Shown here: one piece after another, positions 1 through 9,359 of the stretch | Numbering within the stretch: position 1 is the stretch's first letter | Layout: the number at the start of each line of letters is the position of its first letter | Source: Paraclostridium ghonii | GTDB lineage: Bacteria > Bacillota > Clostridia > Peptostreptococcales > Peptostreptococcaceae | Strand: one strand, 5' to 3' | DNA: 64,000 bases | NCBI RefSeq assembly: GCF_030815085.1 | Contig: NZ_JAUSWG010000003.1 | The notes under the pieces: generated by a model | Told to the model about the DNA's origin: nothing | Seen by the model: only the letters and a program-made list of their open reading frames with translations | Database searches by the model: none | Translations under genes and position numbers: made by a program

Positions 1-1
1 T

Positions 2-532
2 TTTAACTTTACAAGCTTAAGAGGAGCTCATTTTAAATCATGTAATTTTTATGGATGTACGTTTAAAAATGCAGAGTTAATAGGAAGTAATTTGAAAAAG
101 AGTAAGTTTAAAAAAGTTAAATTTGAAAATACAGTATTTGATTCAGTAAATTTAGAGGGAGTAGATTTTTCAGGGGCTCAATTTAAAAATACTATATTTT
201 TATCTACAGATTTAACTAAAGCTATAAATATTAAGTTCAATTCATCAGATGTTAAAATATTTGACCAAATGCCCAAGTTAGAAATAAGTGAAAAACTTGA
301 AAACTCTATAAAATTAGCTATGGAAAATGAATTTGTAAAAAAGTCTAGAACACTAGACACTAAAGATGGTGAAATAAATAGTATAAGTATAATAATACTT
401 TTAGAAAACTTTAAAGAAAAGCAATTAATCGATGGATTAACTTTAGTAGCAGAAAAAATAGATAAAGATTTTTGTACATTAAGTTATATAATAAAAACTT
501 TACAAACATACAAGACTCAAGGTCTTTTATAA
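2..532 (+). CDS. Pentapeptide-repeat protein, 5' end outside the window
   Basis: The frame is open to the first base of the window, so the true start is upstream; the first possible start inside (TTG at 92) lacks a ribosome binding site and would cut into the repeat. The visible N-terminal part has a Phe or Leu about every fifth residue (for example CNFYG, CTFKN, VNLEG, VDFSG), the mark of a right-handed pentapeptide beta-helix. About 85 residues of non-repeat, probably helical sequence follow. Pentapeptide proteins have varied roles, some protecting DNA gyrase, and nothing here shows which applies. The next gene starts 30 bases downstream and may be co-transcribed. Confidence 0.75.
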   Translation, partial: FNFTSLRGAHFKSCNFYGCTFKNAELIGSNLKKSKFKKVKFENTVFDSVNLEGVDFSGAQFKNTIFLSTDLTKAINIKFNSSDVKIFDQMPKLEISEKLENSIKLAMENEFVKKSRTLDTKDGEINSISIIILLENFKEKQLIDGLTLVAEKIDKDFCTLSYIIKTLQTYKTQGLL

Positions 533-562
533 TAAATATAATTGTATTAAAAAGGAGAATAA

Positions 563-820
563 ATGATAAAAAGAGAATTTGAAATAAATGATATTGCTTA
601 TTTAGCAAAAAGTAGAAGGCTTAAGGCTCATATTGATGGAAGTGAGACTAATACTAAAACTATATCTTTAAAGTTAGGAGATAAAGTTAAGATACTGGAT
701 TATTATGAAGTTGAAAAGTATGGTTATTCTTATGAGGCAGAATTTAAAAAAGATGGAACTATATATATTATAAGAAAACATTTAAGTCAATCAGATTTAA
801 AACCTAAAAATGAATTATAA
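563..820 (+). CDS. Small hypothetical protein
   Basis: An 85-residue soluble, charged protein with a good Shine-Dalgarno (aaaggag) before ATG. I do not recognise the family. Alternating short hydrophobic stretches (ISLKLGDKVKILDYYEVE, then TIYIIRKHL) suggest a small beta-barrel such as an SH3-like fold, which is only a guess. It lies 30 bases after the pentapeptide protein and is followed by a hairpin and a terminator, so it is probably last in that operon. Confidence 0.55.
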   Translation: MIKREFEINDIAYLAKSRRLKAHIDGSETNTKTISLKLGDKVKILDYYEVEKYGYSYEAEFKKDGTIYIIRKHLSQSDLKPKNEL

Positions 821-824
821 AAAA

Positions 825-945
825 TTCACTTTGCTTGATCGAGTAAGTCTGGGAACTACCTTATATAGCCAACGAGTTCATACGTTACTCAATTTATAAG
901 CTAGAAAATATATTTATCCACAGTTGAGTATAAAATATATTTTCC
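825..945. other. Structured intergenic stretch between two genes
   Basis: The gap from 821 to 1250 has no gene. Its first part holds a relatively GC-rich stretch (833-897) and an AT-rich hairpin with arms near 904-915 and 933-944. Read on the minus strand, 833-897 resembles the stretches at 10633-10697 and 16134-16180, so it may be a degenerate repeat copy. A -35-like TTGACA lies at 1195-1200, but no convincing -10 follows it. Confidence 0.3.
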
Positions 946-956
946 TATGAATTAAA

Positions 957-1003
957 AAATAGCACGTTAATAATATAAATTATTAGTAGGGTGCTATTTT
1001 TTT
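957..1003 (+). terminator. Rho-independent terminator
   Basis: A perfect nine-base stem (aaatagcac / gtgctattt) with an AT-rich loop runs into a T tract. It ends the transcript of the two genes to the left. Confidence 0.75.
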
Positions 1004-1250
1004 GCGCTTAAAGGAATTTATAGTACAATATTTAATTCATATTTAAAATAATTATACTTTTAACGTATTTAGAATTTTTAAATGGTAATATTTAACAATG
1101 GTGATTGAAATAAAAATAATAAATGGATACAATTATATTGTGAAAGTTTTTTCAAGTTAAGACTTTAGATATAAAAATTTATCACTATTTATATTTGACA
1201 TTAATTTTTCAGCATAAGAATTAATATTAAATTATATGAGGGGTGTTAAA

Positions 1251-2276
1251 ATGGAAACATTAAAAACAAGATATATTGATTTGCCTACTATGGCAAAATA
1301 TTTAAAATCAGTTGGTCCAGAAAATGTTATGAAACGTCTAGTTCCATATTTGGAAAGTGACTATAAGCGTTGGAACGAATTTCAAAAAATGCCAAGAACG
1401 GCACATCACAGCGATATAGGTGTTCTTGAATTAATGCCTATAGGTGATTCAGAGACTTATTCATTTAAATATGTAAATGGACATCCTGAAAATCCTAAAC
1501 ATAACTTTTTAACTGTAATGGGTATAGGTCTTTTAGCAGAAGTATCAACTGGATTTCCATTGTTTTTAAGTGAATTGACATTAACAACAGCCATTCGTAC
1601 AGCTGCTACTTCAGTAATGGCTGCAAAATATTTAGCTAAACCTAATCCGAAAAAAATGGCGCTAATTGGTAATGGTTGTCAAAGTGAATTTCAAGCTCTT
1701 GCATTTCATCACATATTAGGGGTAGAAGAAATTTATTGTTACGATGTAGATTCAGAAGCTACCAATAAATTGATAGATAACCTAAAAGATGTAAAAACCC
1801 TTAAGTTAATAAAATGTAATAGTACAAAAGAAGCATGTAAAGGTGTTGATATTATAACGACTGTTACTGCCGACAAGAGAAATGCTATAATTATTACACC
1901 AGATATGGTTGAACCAGGTATGCACATAAATGGTGTTGGAGGAGATTGTCCAGGAAAAACTGAACTGGATTCAAAAGTTCTTAATATGGGGGATGTATAC
2001 GTTGAATTTGAGCCTCAAAGTCGTATAGAAGGAGAAATTCAGCATATGGATAAAGACTTTAAAGTAACTGAAATTTGGAATGTAATAAAAACTGGAAAAC
2101 CTATAGATAGAGAACCTAATGAGATCACTATTTTTGACTCAGTAGGGTTTGCTTTAGAAGATTTTTCAATTTTACGATTAATGTATGATATTGCCAAAGA
2201 AGAAAATATAGGGGAACCACAACTTCTTGTACCAAAATTAGAAAATCCTAAAAATCTATATAGTATGTTAAGATAA
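1251..2276 (+). CDS. Ornithine cyclodeaminase
   Basis: This belongs to the ornithine cyclodeaminase/mu-crystallin family, NAD-dependent cytosolic enzymes that turn L-ornithine into L-proline and ammonia. The 341-residue length fits. Seen: the Rossmann loop ALIGNGCQSEFQALAF, the upstream segment AIRTAATSVMAAKYLA, and the motif GGDCPGKTELD, whose Asp corresponds to the catalytic Asp of the Pseudomonas enzyme as I recall it. The ATG at 1251 is preferred over 1236 because gaggggtg at 1238-1245 is correctly placed only for 1251. It stands alone, closed by a terminator. Some family members act on other amino or imino acids, so substrate is inferred. Confidence 0.88.
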   Translation: METLKTRYIDLPTMAKYLKSVGPENVMKRLVPYLESDYKRWNEFQKMPRTAHHSDIGVLELMPIGDSETYSFKYVNGHPENPKHNFLTVMGIGLLAEVSTGFPLFLSELTLTTAIRTAATSVMAAKYLAKPNPKKMALIGNGCQSEFQALAFHHILGVEEIYCYDVDSEATNKLIDNLKDVKTLKLIKCNSTKEACKGVDIITTVTADKRNAIIITPDMVEPGMHINGVGGDCPGKTELDSKVLNMGDVYVEFEPQSRIEGEIQHMDKDFKVTEIWNVIKTGKPIDREPNEITIFDSVGFALEDFSILRLMYDIAKEENIGEPQLLVPKLENPKNLYSMLR

Positions 2277-2352
2277 TATAGTTAGTAAGGTGGTAAAATT
2301 ATACTAAACATAAAAACTCTAGAGGGTTAACCTTTAGTATCATTATATAAGT

Positions 2353-2400
2353 TAAACCCAATGTTTTATATTCAAATAAAACATTGGGTTTAATTTTTTT
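2353..2400 (+). terminator. Rho-independent terminator after ornithine cyclodeaminase
   Basis: A perfect 17-bp stem (taaacccaatgttttat and its complement) with a short loop is followed by a T run. Confidence 0.9.
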
Positions 2401-2531
2401 GCAATAAAAATGGTATATATTCAATTTTAAAGTTGTTAATAAATAAAATATTAATTTAATTGTTAAATAATGGTATAATATATTAGTTGATGTTTAGATT
2501 TCTAACAAGGGGAAAATGAATGGAGGAGAAT

Positions 2532-4679
2532 ATGAGAGATTCAATAAAGATTTTTAAAAGGGATATAAAAAATCTAATTAAAAATCCAATAGCACTTATA
2601 ATAGTTATAGGATTATGCATTATACCATCTCTTTATGCTTGGATAAATATTAGAGCATGTTGGAATCCTTATGAAAATACTAGCACAGTACCAATTGCTA
2701 TAGTAAATAAAGATAAAGGAGCAACTTTTGATGGAAAGAATTTAAATGTAGGAAATGATGTAATAAGTGAACTAAAGAAAAATAAAAGTATAGGTTGGAA
2801 ATTTGTAAATGAAAAAAAAGCTAATGCAGGAGTTCTTGATGGAACTTATTATGCAATGATAGAGTTACCAAGTGACTTTACGAAGGATTTAACAAGTGTC
2901 ACAAGTGGAAATCCAATTAAACCAACTATAATATACAAAGTAAATACAAAATCAAACCCAGTTGCAGGTAAAATTACAGAAGTGGCAGAAGAGACACTTG
3001 TAAATCAAATTAACTCAAATTTTATAGCAACAGTAAACAAGACAGTATTCTCAGCTTTAAATATATATGGAAAAGATATTAGCGAGAATAAAGATAAAAT
3101 ATTAAAGTTAAAAAAGACTATAATAGAGCTTGATGAGCATATGGATACTATTAATTTTGCACTTGAGAGTGTAAATATAAATTCTCAAAATTTAGCTACA
3201 TATTTAAAAGACATGCAAGGAACTTTGCCACAAGTTACAAGTGGAATTGATGCAGTTTCAGGTTCAAACATGAACACAAGCAAGAATATAAGCAATATAA
3301 AAAGTAGTTTAAATGATTCATTAAATGGAGTTAAATCTACCTTAAATCAAATTAATAATCAAAATAATCAAATAAAAAATATATTAAATGATTTAAATAA
3401 TTCAAGTTCTGGATCAAAGGATATTGCAAATGCTTCTATATTACAACTAGAAAGTCAGATGAATAATAGTAAGTCTCAAATTGATTCTGTTATTAACTTT
3501 TTAAATAAATTTATTAATATAAAACAAAATGATAAGATAAGCGCATTGATTGGGGATTTAAATAAAATAAAAGATTTACTTAATACACAACAATCAAAAT
3601 TAGAAAATCTTAAAGGCGAATTAAATGGATCTGCAGATTCTATGAAAGATACAATAGACTCTATAAATAAAACAGCAAATGAAATATCAAATAGAACTAA
3701 TAATTCTATAAATTCATATGATTCACAAGTTAGACCTATTTTAAATAAAACTGCAGATAGCTTAATAACATCAACAAAAGATGCAGCTAATTTAGTAGAT
3801 AGTTCTAAAGGGTTAGTTAAAGCAACTAATGAAATATTAGGATATACAGCAAAAGGAAGTGACTTAACTGCAGATATGACAAAAGACTTACAAACTAAGT
3901 TAAATAAATTTAAAGATACTATACATTTATTAAGTACTGAACTTAAAAAAGTAAATGATAATGATTTAGATTCAACTATAGCTATACTACAAAGTACGCC
4001 GCAAGTTATGGGAGATTACCTTTCTAATCCATTTAATTTAAAATCAGAGCCAATATATCCAATTGAAAACTATGGTTCAGGTATGGCTCCAATATATACA
4101 ACACTAGCTTTATGGGTTGGAGGATTAGTGCTTACATCATTACTCACAACAGAAGCTGATGACTTTGCTAATTTAAGTATAAAGAAAAGATATATTGGAA
4201 AAATGATTACATTTGTATTTTTTGCTATGATACAAGGATTTATTGTAGGTATTGGGGATAAATTTATATTAGGAGTTCAAACTGAAAGTTTAGGATTACT
4301 TATCTTTACTACGGTTTTATCTTCAGCAGTGTTTACAATAATACTATATACTTTAGTGTCTATATTTGGGAATATAGGAAAAGCAATAGGTATAATACTT
4401 ATGGTTATTCAAATTGCAGGTTCTGGAGGGACATACCCTATACAGGTCGATCCTTTAATATTTAGAATACTTCAACCATTTTTCCCATTTACATACACAT
4501 TAAGCAATCTAAGAGAAGCTATAGCGGGTCCACTTTTAACGACTATAATGTTTAATACTTTCGTTCTTATATTTATGGCAGGTATAACTATAATAATAGG
4601 ATATTGTTTAAAAGAAAGACTTAATGAATATGTTAGAAGGTTTGAAAGAGGATTCAAAGAATCTGGATTATCAGAGTAA
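2532..4679 (+). CDS. YhgE/Pip family membrane protein (first of a tandem pair)
   Basis: A 715-residue YhgE/Pip ('phage infection protein') homologue. One membrane helix near residues 18-38 precedes the family segment AWINIRACWNPYENT; a long extracytoplasmic region of about 450 residues rich in Asn, Ser and coiled-coil heptads follows; then come about six C-terminal helices of ABC-2-like permease type with GSGGTYPIQV. ATG 2532 is chosen over 2520: ggagg at 2522-2526 is spaced correctly for it and the N-terminus then aligns without gaps with the next paralogue. Family members are linked to phage adsorption in Lactococcus and to small-molecule or type VII-like export. The role here is unknown; pairing suggests a heteromer. 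Confidence 0.85.
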   Translation: MRDSIKIFKRDIKNLIKNPIALIIVIGLCIIPSLYAWINIRACWNPYENTSTVPIAIVNKDKGATFDGKNLNVGNDVISELKKNKSIGWKFVNEKKANAGVLDGTYYAMIELPSDFTKDLTSVTSGNPIKPTIIYKVNTKSNPVAGKITEVAEETLVNQINSNFIATVNKTVFSALNIYGKDISENKDKILKLKKTIIELDEHMDTINFALESVNINSQNLATYLKDMQGTLPQVTSGIDAVSGSNMNTSKNISNIKSSLNDSLNGVKSTLNQINNQNNQIKNILNDLNNSSSGSKDIANASILQLESQMNNSKSQIDSVINFLNKFINIKQNDKISALIGDLNKIKDLLNTQQSKLENLKGELNGSADSMKDTIDSINKTANEISNRTNNSINSYDSQVRPILNKTADSLITSTKDAANLVDSSKGLVKATNEILGYTAKGSDLTADMTKDLQTKLNKFKDTIHLLSTELKKVNDNDLDSTIAILQSTPQVMGDYLSNPFNLKSEPIYPIENYGSGMAPIYTTLALWVGGLVLTSLLTTEADDFANLSIKKRYIGKMITFVFFAMIQGFIVGIGDKFILGVQTESLGLLIFTTVLSSAVFTIILYTLVSIFGNIGKAIGIILMVIQIAGSGGTYPIQVDPLIFRILQPFFPFTYTLSNLREAIAGPLLTTIMFNTFVLIFMAGITIIIGYCLKERLNEYVRRFERGFKESGLSE

Positions 4680-4697
4680 TTTTATAGAGGTGAGGAA

Positions 4698-6836
4698 ATG
4701 AAGAAGATTTTTAGAATATACTTAAGGGATTTAAAACACATAACAACTATTCCAGCAGCCTTTATAATAATAGCAGGGCTTTGCTTAATACCATCATTAT
4801 ATGCATGGGTAAATATACAAGCATGTTGGAATCCATATGTAAATACAGGGAATATTCCTGTAGCTGTAGTCAATAAAGATGAAGGGGCATCAATTAATGG
4901 AAAGTTTACAAATATAGGAGATGAAATTGTAGAAAGTCTTAAAGAGGATCATAATATAGGTTGGGAATTTACAGAAGAGTGGCAAGGTAACTATAAATTA
5001 AATGAGGGTAAATATTATGCTTTAATTGAAATACCAAGTGATTTTTCAAAAGATTTAGCATCGCTATCAACTAAGGACCCTCAAAAGCCAAATATAATTT
5101 ATAAGGCTAATGAAAAAGTAAATGCAATAGCTACAAAAATTACAGACGTTGCTAAAGATAAGTTAGTAGAAAAAATTAAATCTAACTTTGTAGATACAGT
5201 AAATAAAGAAGCTTTTAGTTTTCTTACATCACTTGGAGTTAAGTTAGAAGACAATAAACCACAAATAATAGAGTTAAAAGAAACATTAGATAGTACAGCA
5301 GGCAACTTGAAAAAAATTGATAGTTATGTAAAAGAAGCAAGTACACATGCTAATAACTTGAAAAAATACTTAAGAAATACCAAAGGAAATCTTCCTTTAA
5401 TTACAAAAGAAGTAAATGATTTAAAATCAGTTGTAAACAACAGTAGGGATTTAACTTTAGTTACGCAAAGCAATATTAATAATGCTTCTCAAAATTTAAG
5501 CAACAACATGAATTCTATAAATAATATGAATAGTAAATTACAAAGTCAAATTAATAATTTGAGAAACTTAAATAATAATGGATCTAATGAAGATTTACAA
5601 AAGGTTATAGATCCAATGTTAAACACTATATCATCTATGAAAGGCAATATTGATAATCTTATATCTGGACTTGAAAAAATAGATAGTGGTAAAGTAGAAA
5701 ATACAATAAATTCTCTTAACAAATTAAAAGAGATGATTGACTTAGAAAGTGAAAAAATTGAAAGTATAAAATCATTAATTGGAGATAATTCAGGTAAAGA
5801 TAAAATAAATGAACAAATAGATTCTTTATCAGATTTATCTAATGCATTCAATAGTAAATTAAATATAATAAGTGGATCATTTTCTTCTAATATATCAGAG
5901 GTTTTTAATAGTGTAGGAAATGTTATGGTCTCTAATTCAGGAGATATGAACAATGTATTAGATGGTATAAATGTTTTAGTTCCACAATTAAATGCACTTT
6001 CTAATTTTGGAATATCAAGTAGTAATTTAGCTATAAAACAATCTGAAAATATAGCTAAACAGTTAGAGAAATTCGAAAAAGATTTAGATACAGTAATTGA
6101 AAAAACAAATATATTGACTGATAAAAATTTAGATAAATTAATTTCAACACTTGATGAAAATTCAAAAGAAATTGCGTCATTTATATCATCTCCAGTTAAT
6201 GTAAAAACAGAAGAACTATATAAAGCAGGTATATTTGGAGTTGCGTTAATGCCTTTTTATTCTGTTCTTGCAATATGGGTAGGAGCTCTTTTAGCTACAT
6301 CACTTCTTACTACAGAATGTGAAGAGTTAGAAGGAGAACATACGAATTTAGTTCAAAAACATTTTGGAAAAATGCTTACATTTATAACTATATCGTTAAT
6401 ACAATCGTTAATAATTGCAATAGGGAATATATTTATATTCCAAGCACCTGAAAGTGTACCTTTATTATTTGTATTTACGATAGCGTCATCAATATTGTTT
6501 GCAACAATGATTTTCACTTTAGTTTCATTATTTGGAAATATCGGTAAAGCTATTGCAATAGTAATAATGGTATTTCAAATTGCAGGTTCTGGAGGTATAT
6601 ATCCGATACAAACAAACCCTAAAATATTTGAAGTATTACAACCATTTTGGCCGTTTACTTACGCTATAGATGGATTTAGAGAAGCTATAGCAGGACCTAG
6701 TATGGATGCTGTATATCATGATTTATTGATGTTGTTTTTATTCTTTATATTATTCTTAGCGTTAGTTGTATTTAAAAAGACATTCCATAATGCTACAGAA
6801 TTTGTAAATGAGAAATTTAAAGAATCAGGATTATAA
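4698..6836 (+). CDS. YhgE/Pip family membrane protein (second of a tandem pair)
   Basis: A 712-residue paralogue of the preceding gene, 18 bases downstream with its own Shine-Dalgarno (gaggtgagg). Same layout: N-terminal helix, AWVNIQACWNPYVNT, a long coiled-coil ectodomain, and a C-terminal multi-helix block with GSGGIYPIQTNP. Membrane segments are conserved between the two, while the coiled-coil ectodomains have diverged, as expected if each contacts a different ligand or the two pack together. Both end in a similar short tail (KESGLSE and KESGL). A long nested hairpin terminator follows. Confidence 0.85.
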   Translation: MKKIFRIYLRDLKHITTIPAAFIIIAGLCLIPSLYAWVNIQACWNPYVNTGNIPVAVVNKDEGASINGKFTNIGDEIVESLKEDHNIGWEFTEEWQGNYKLNEGKYYALIEIPSDFSKDLASLSTKDPQKPNIIYKANEKVNAIATKITDVAKDKLVEKIKSNFVDTVNKEAFSFLTSLGVKLEDNKPQIIELKETLDSTAGNLKKIDSYVKEASTHANNLKKYLRNTKGNLPLITKEVNDLKSVVNNSRDLTLVTQSNINNASQNLSNNMNSINNMNSKLQSQINNLRNLNNNGSNEDLQKVIDPMLNTISSMKGNIDNLISGLEKIDSGKVENTINSLNKLKEMIDLESEKIESIKSLIGDNSGKDKINEQIDSLSDLSNAFNSKLNIISGSFSSNISEVFNSVGNVMVSNSGDMNNVLDGINVLVPQLNALSNFGISSSNLAIKQSENIAKQLEKFEKDLDTVIEKTNILTDKNLDKLISTLDENSKEIASFISSPVNVKTEELYKAGIFGVALMPFYSVLAIWVGALLATSLLTTECEELEGEHTNLVQKHFGKMLTFITISLIQSLIIAIGNIFIFQAPESVPLLFVFTIASSILFATMIFTLVSLFGNIGKAIAIVIMVFQIAGSGGIYPIQTNPKIFEVLQPFWPFTYAIDGFREAIAGPSMDAVYHDLLMLFLFFILFLALVVFKKTFHNATEFVNEKFKESGL

Positions 6837-6840
6837 GATT

Positions 6841-6968
6841 AAAAAGATGCCTATGTAGGGTAATTCGGAGAAAACATTAAGTTTTATGCTCTCAAAGCTG
6901 AAAAGATGCTTTGAACGAGCGAAAAAACTTAATGTTTTCTCCTACACTAGATAAATAGGCATCTTTTT
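6841..6968 (+). terminator. Long nested palindrome acting as terminator
   Basis: Three nested stems: outer aaaaagatgcctat with ataggcatcttttt, middle ggagaaaacattaagtttt with its complement, and a small inner gctc/gagc stem-loop. A T run follows the outer arm. At 128 bp it is much larger than the other terminators here, so it may be a small palindromic repeat doing terminator duty. Confidence 0.7.
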
Positions 6969-7043
6969 TGTTGGGAAAAATTTTGAGAAATATAAAACCT
7001 TTTGTAAATAAAATTCGTTATATAAGTGAAAGGAGGTATAAAA

Positions 7044-7631
7044 ATGGCACAGTCAGATGAAAAACTAATAAAAGAAATATTAAAAGGAAACGAAAGTGCA
7101 ATGGAAGTTTTAGTAAAAAGGTATTATGACTTGGTACATAGTTTCATATATAGAAATGTAAATGACCAAAATATAGCTTATGACATAACCCAAGATTCAT
7201 TTATAAAAATGATGAAAAATATAGATAAGTACAAAATGAAAAGTGGAAGTTTTAAAAGCTGGTTATTAAAAATTGCTCTTAACACAACTAAAGATTATTT
7301 CAAAAGTAAAACGTACAAGCAAATAAGTCAAAGTTGTGATATTAGCAATCATGAAATAGAAGATAAAACAAATGTAATAGATATACTATCTAAAAAAGAA
7401 GATTCTATAAAGATAAAAGAAGCTATAAAAACTTTACCAAAACTTCAAAGAGAAGCTTTAATACTTAAATATTATAATGACTTAAAAATTAAAGAAATAA
7501 GTTTTATAACAGGTGAAAACGAAAACACTATAAAATCAAGATTATTTAATGGAGTAAAAAATTTAAAAAAACTTCTTGGAGGTGATAATTATGAACAAAA
7601 CATCGGACATGATAGAAAATCTAAAATTTGA
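7044..7631 (+). CDS. ECF-type RNA polymerase sigma factor
   Basis: A 195-residue sigma-70 family protein of the extracytoplasmic-function type. Region 2 is visible (LVKRYYDLVHSFIYR, then AYDITQDSFIKMMKNI) and region 4 (LPKLQREALILKYYNDLKIKEIS). ATG 7044 is preferred because aaaggagg lies 6-13 bases upstream; the GTG at 7026 lies ahead of that site. The last 41 bases overlap the next gene in another frame, implying translational coupling. ABC transporter genes follow, so it probably controls that operon in response to an envelope or antibiotic signal; this is inference. Confidence 0.85.
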   Translation: MAQSDEKLIKEILKGNESAMEVLVKRYYDLVHSFIYRNVNDQNIAYDITQDSFIKMMKNIDKYKMKSGSFKSWLLKIALNTTKDYFKSKTYKQISQSCDISNHEIEDKTNVIDILSKKEDSIKIKEAIKTLPKLQREALILKYYNDLKIKEISFITGENENTIKSRLFNGVKNLKKLLGGDNYEQNIGHDRKSKI

Positions 7632-8454
7632 TAATCTAAGTAATGAAGAGTTTGAAGATATATTAGATGAAGAATTAGTAGATATAGAAAACTTTCTAGA
7701 TAGTTATATAGTAAAAAAGGCAGATGAAGAAAAAATAGATTTTACAATTGATAAACTAAGAATATATATGCCACAAAATAAAAATGAAGAAGTTATATCA
7801 ATTAAAAAAGCAAGTGTAATAAATAAAGTTAAAATAAATATAGATTTACTTAAAATGCAATTTAAGATATTTAATAAGATGTATTTATTTTTATCTATAA
7901 TAATAATTTTTTGTGGATTAGTTGGGGCTATAAGATTTAAATTAAATCCATATATGTGTGCTTATACAATATCGCCTATACCGATACTTCTTGGATTAGT
8001 TGAAACCTTAAGAGGGAAAGATGAAAATGTATGGGAGTTAGAACTTAGCTATAAATACTCTTTTAGAGAGATAATGCTTTCAAAATTAGTAATAGTAGGT
8101 ATAACTTCTATAGTTATAAGTTTATTAATAAGCTTAGTGTTAGCTGGAACTTACTCTGAAGTTAATTTATTTAAGATTATTAATATATGCTTGATACCTT
8201 CTTGTTTTATATCATTTATATCTTTAATACTAGCATCTATTTATAGAAGTATGAACAGCATAACGTTATCTACAAGCATATGGATAATTGGGTGTAATAT
8301 TGTAGATAAAAATACAATTAAAAATATAGTAAATATAAATAATTACAAGTTATTTACAATATTTTTATTATTGTGTATTTTTACCATATTGGCATCAAAA
8401 ATATTTTATAAAAAAAGTGTGAATTTTATAGATTATAAAAACTTAGATTTTTAG
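7591..8454 (+). CDS. Membrane protein encoded with a sigma factor, possible anti-sigma
   Basis: A 287-residue protein with about 90 soluble, acidic N-terminal residues followed by about six membrane helices. It starts inside the sigma gene; ggaggtg at 7579-7585 fixes ATG 7591. Position, overlap and layout (cytoplasmic N-terminus, membrane C-terminus) fit a membrane anti-sigma factor, but I see no Cys/His zinc motif of the usual anti-sigma domain. The alternative is an accessory permease subunit of the ABC transporter that follows 11 bases later. Confidence 0.55.
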   Translation: MNKTSDMIENLKFDNLSNEEFEDILDEELVDIENFLDSYIVKKADEEKIDFTIDKLRIYMPQNKNEEVISIKKASVINKVKINIDLLKMQFKIFNKMYLFLSIIIIFCGLVGAIRFKLNPYMCAYTISPIPILLGLVETLRGKDENVWELELSYKYSFREIMLSKLVIVGITSIVISLLISLVLAGTYSEVNLFKIINICLIPSCFISFISLILASIYRSMNSITLSTSIWIIGCNIVDKNTIKNIVNINNYKLFTIFLLLCIFTILASKIFYKKSVNFIDYKNLDF

Positions 8455-8465
8455 GGGGAAAGCAA

Positions 8466-9347
8466 ATGGAATTAGTTTTAAAAAATATAAAAAAATCATT
8501 TAAAGATAAAGTTGCAGTAGATGATTTTAGTTTGACTTTAAATAGTGGGATATATGGGCTACTAGGACCTAATGGAGCAGGAAAAACATCTCTTATGAGG
8601 ATAATAGCAGATGTTTCAAATGCTACTAGTGGTGAAGTTTATTTAAATGGAAAAAGTAAAACAGATTTAGGCGCAGATTATAGAAGTGAGCTTGGATATT
8701 TGCCACAGGATATAGGTTTTTATAAAACGTTCACAGCGCAAAAATTTTTGGAATATGTATCTACATTAAAAGGTATAGAAAAAGAAACTGCAAAAACTAA
8801 GATAGATGAACTTTTAAAATTTGTAAATTTAGAAAAAGATAGAAATAGAAAAATAGGTAAATTTTCAGGTGGTATGAAACAAAGATTAGGAATAGCACAA
8901 GCCCTTTTAAATGATCCGAAAATACTTATATTAGATGAACCAACTGCAGGATTAGATCCTAATGAAAGAATAAGATTTAAAAATTTAATATCTGAAATAT
9001 CAAAAGATAAAATTGTAATATTATCAACACACATAGTTTCAGATGTAGAGTTTATATCAAATGAAATAATTATTATGAAGGACGGAAAATTAGTTGAAAA
9101 ATCTACTCCAAGTGAACTTTTAAATAGTATTAATGGAAAAGTTCATAGTTTAAGAATAAAAGAACATGAATTACATAAGGTTCAAAATGAATTTAAAGTT
9201 TCGAATATAATAAGAGATAAAGATCATATTTTAGTTAGGGTTGTAGGATATGAAAATATAAATATAAAAGATGTTGAGGTAAAAGATGAAAAACCTAATT
9301 TAGAGGATTTATTTTTATATTATTTTGATGAAAAAGTTAGTGTGTAA
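8466..9347 (+). CDS. ABC transporter ATP-binding protein
   Basis: A 293-residue single ATPase domain. Seen: Walker A GPNGAGKTS near residue 36, Q-loop GYLPQDIGFY, signature FSGGMKQR, Walker B ILILDEPTAGLDP and switch His in ILSTHIVSD. About 80 residues follow the ATPase core, as in BcrA-type ATPases linked to ABC-2 permeases. It has a good ribosome site (agggggaaagc) and lies between the membrane protein and the permease in one operon. Substrate unknown; lantibiotic or antibiotic export is typical of this subgroup. Confidence 0.88.
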   Translation: MELVLKNIKKSFKDKVAVDDFSLTLNSGIYGLLGPNGAGKTSLMRIIADVSNATSGEVYLNGKSKTDLGADYRSELGYLPQDIGFYKTFTAQKFLEYVSTLKGIEKETAKTKIDELLKFVNLEKDRNRKIGKFSGGMKQRLGIAQALLNDPKILILDEPTAGLDPNERIRFKNLISEISKDKIVILSTHIVSDVEFISNEIIIMKDGKLVEKSTPSELLNSINGKVHSLRIKEHELHKVQNEFKVSNIIRDKDHILVRVVGYENINIKDVEVKDEKPNLEDLFLYYFDEKVSV

Positions 9348-9359
9348 GGGGGAATCTAT

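Noticed and set aside
5546..5953. 135-residue minus-strand ORF inside the second YhgE gene
   Set aside because: It is the mirror of an Asn/Ser/Leu-rich coiled-coil coding region; no ribosome site and no family resemblance.
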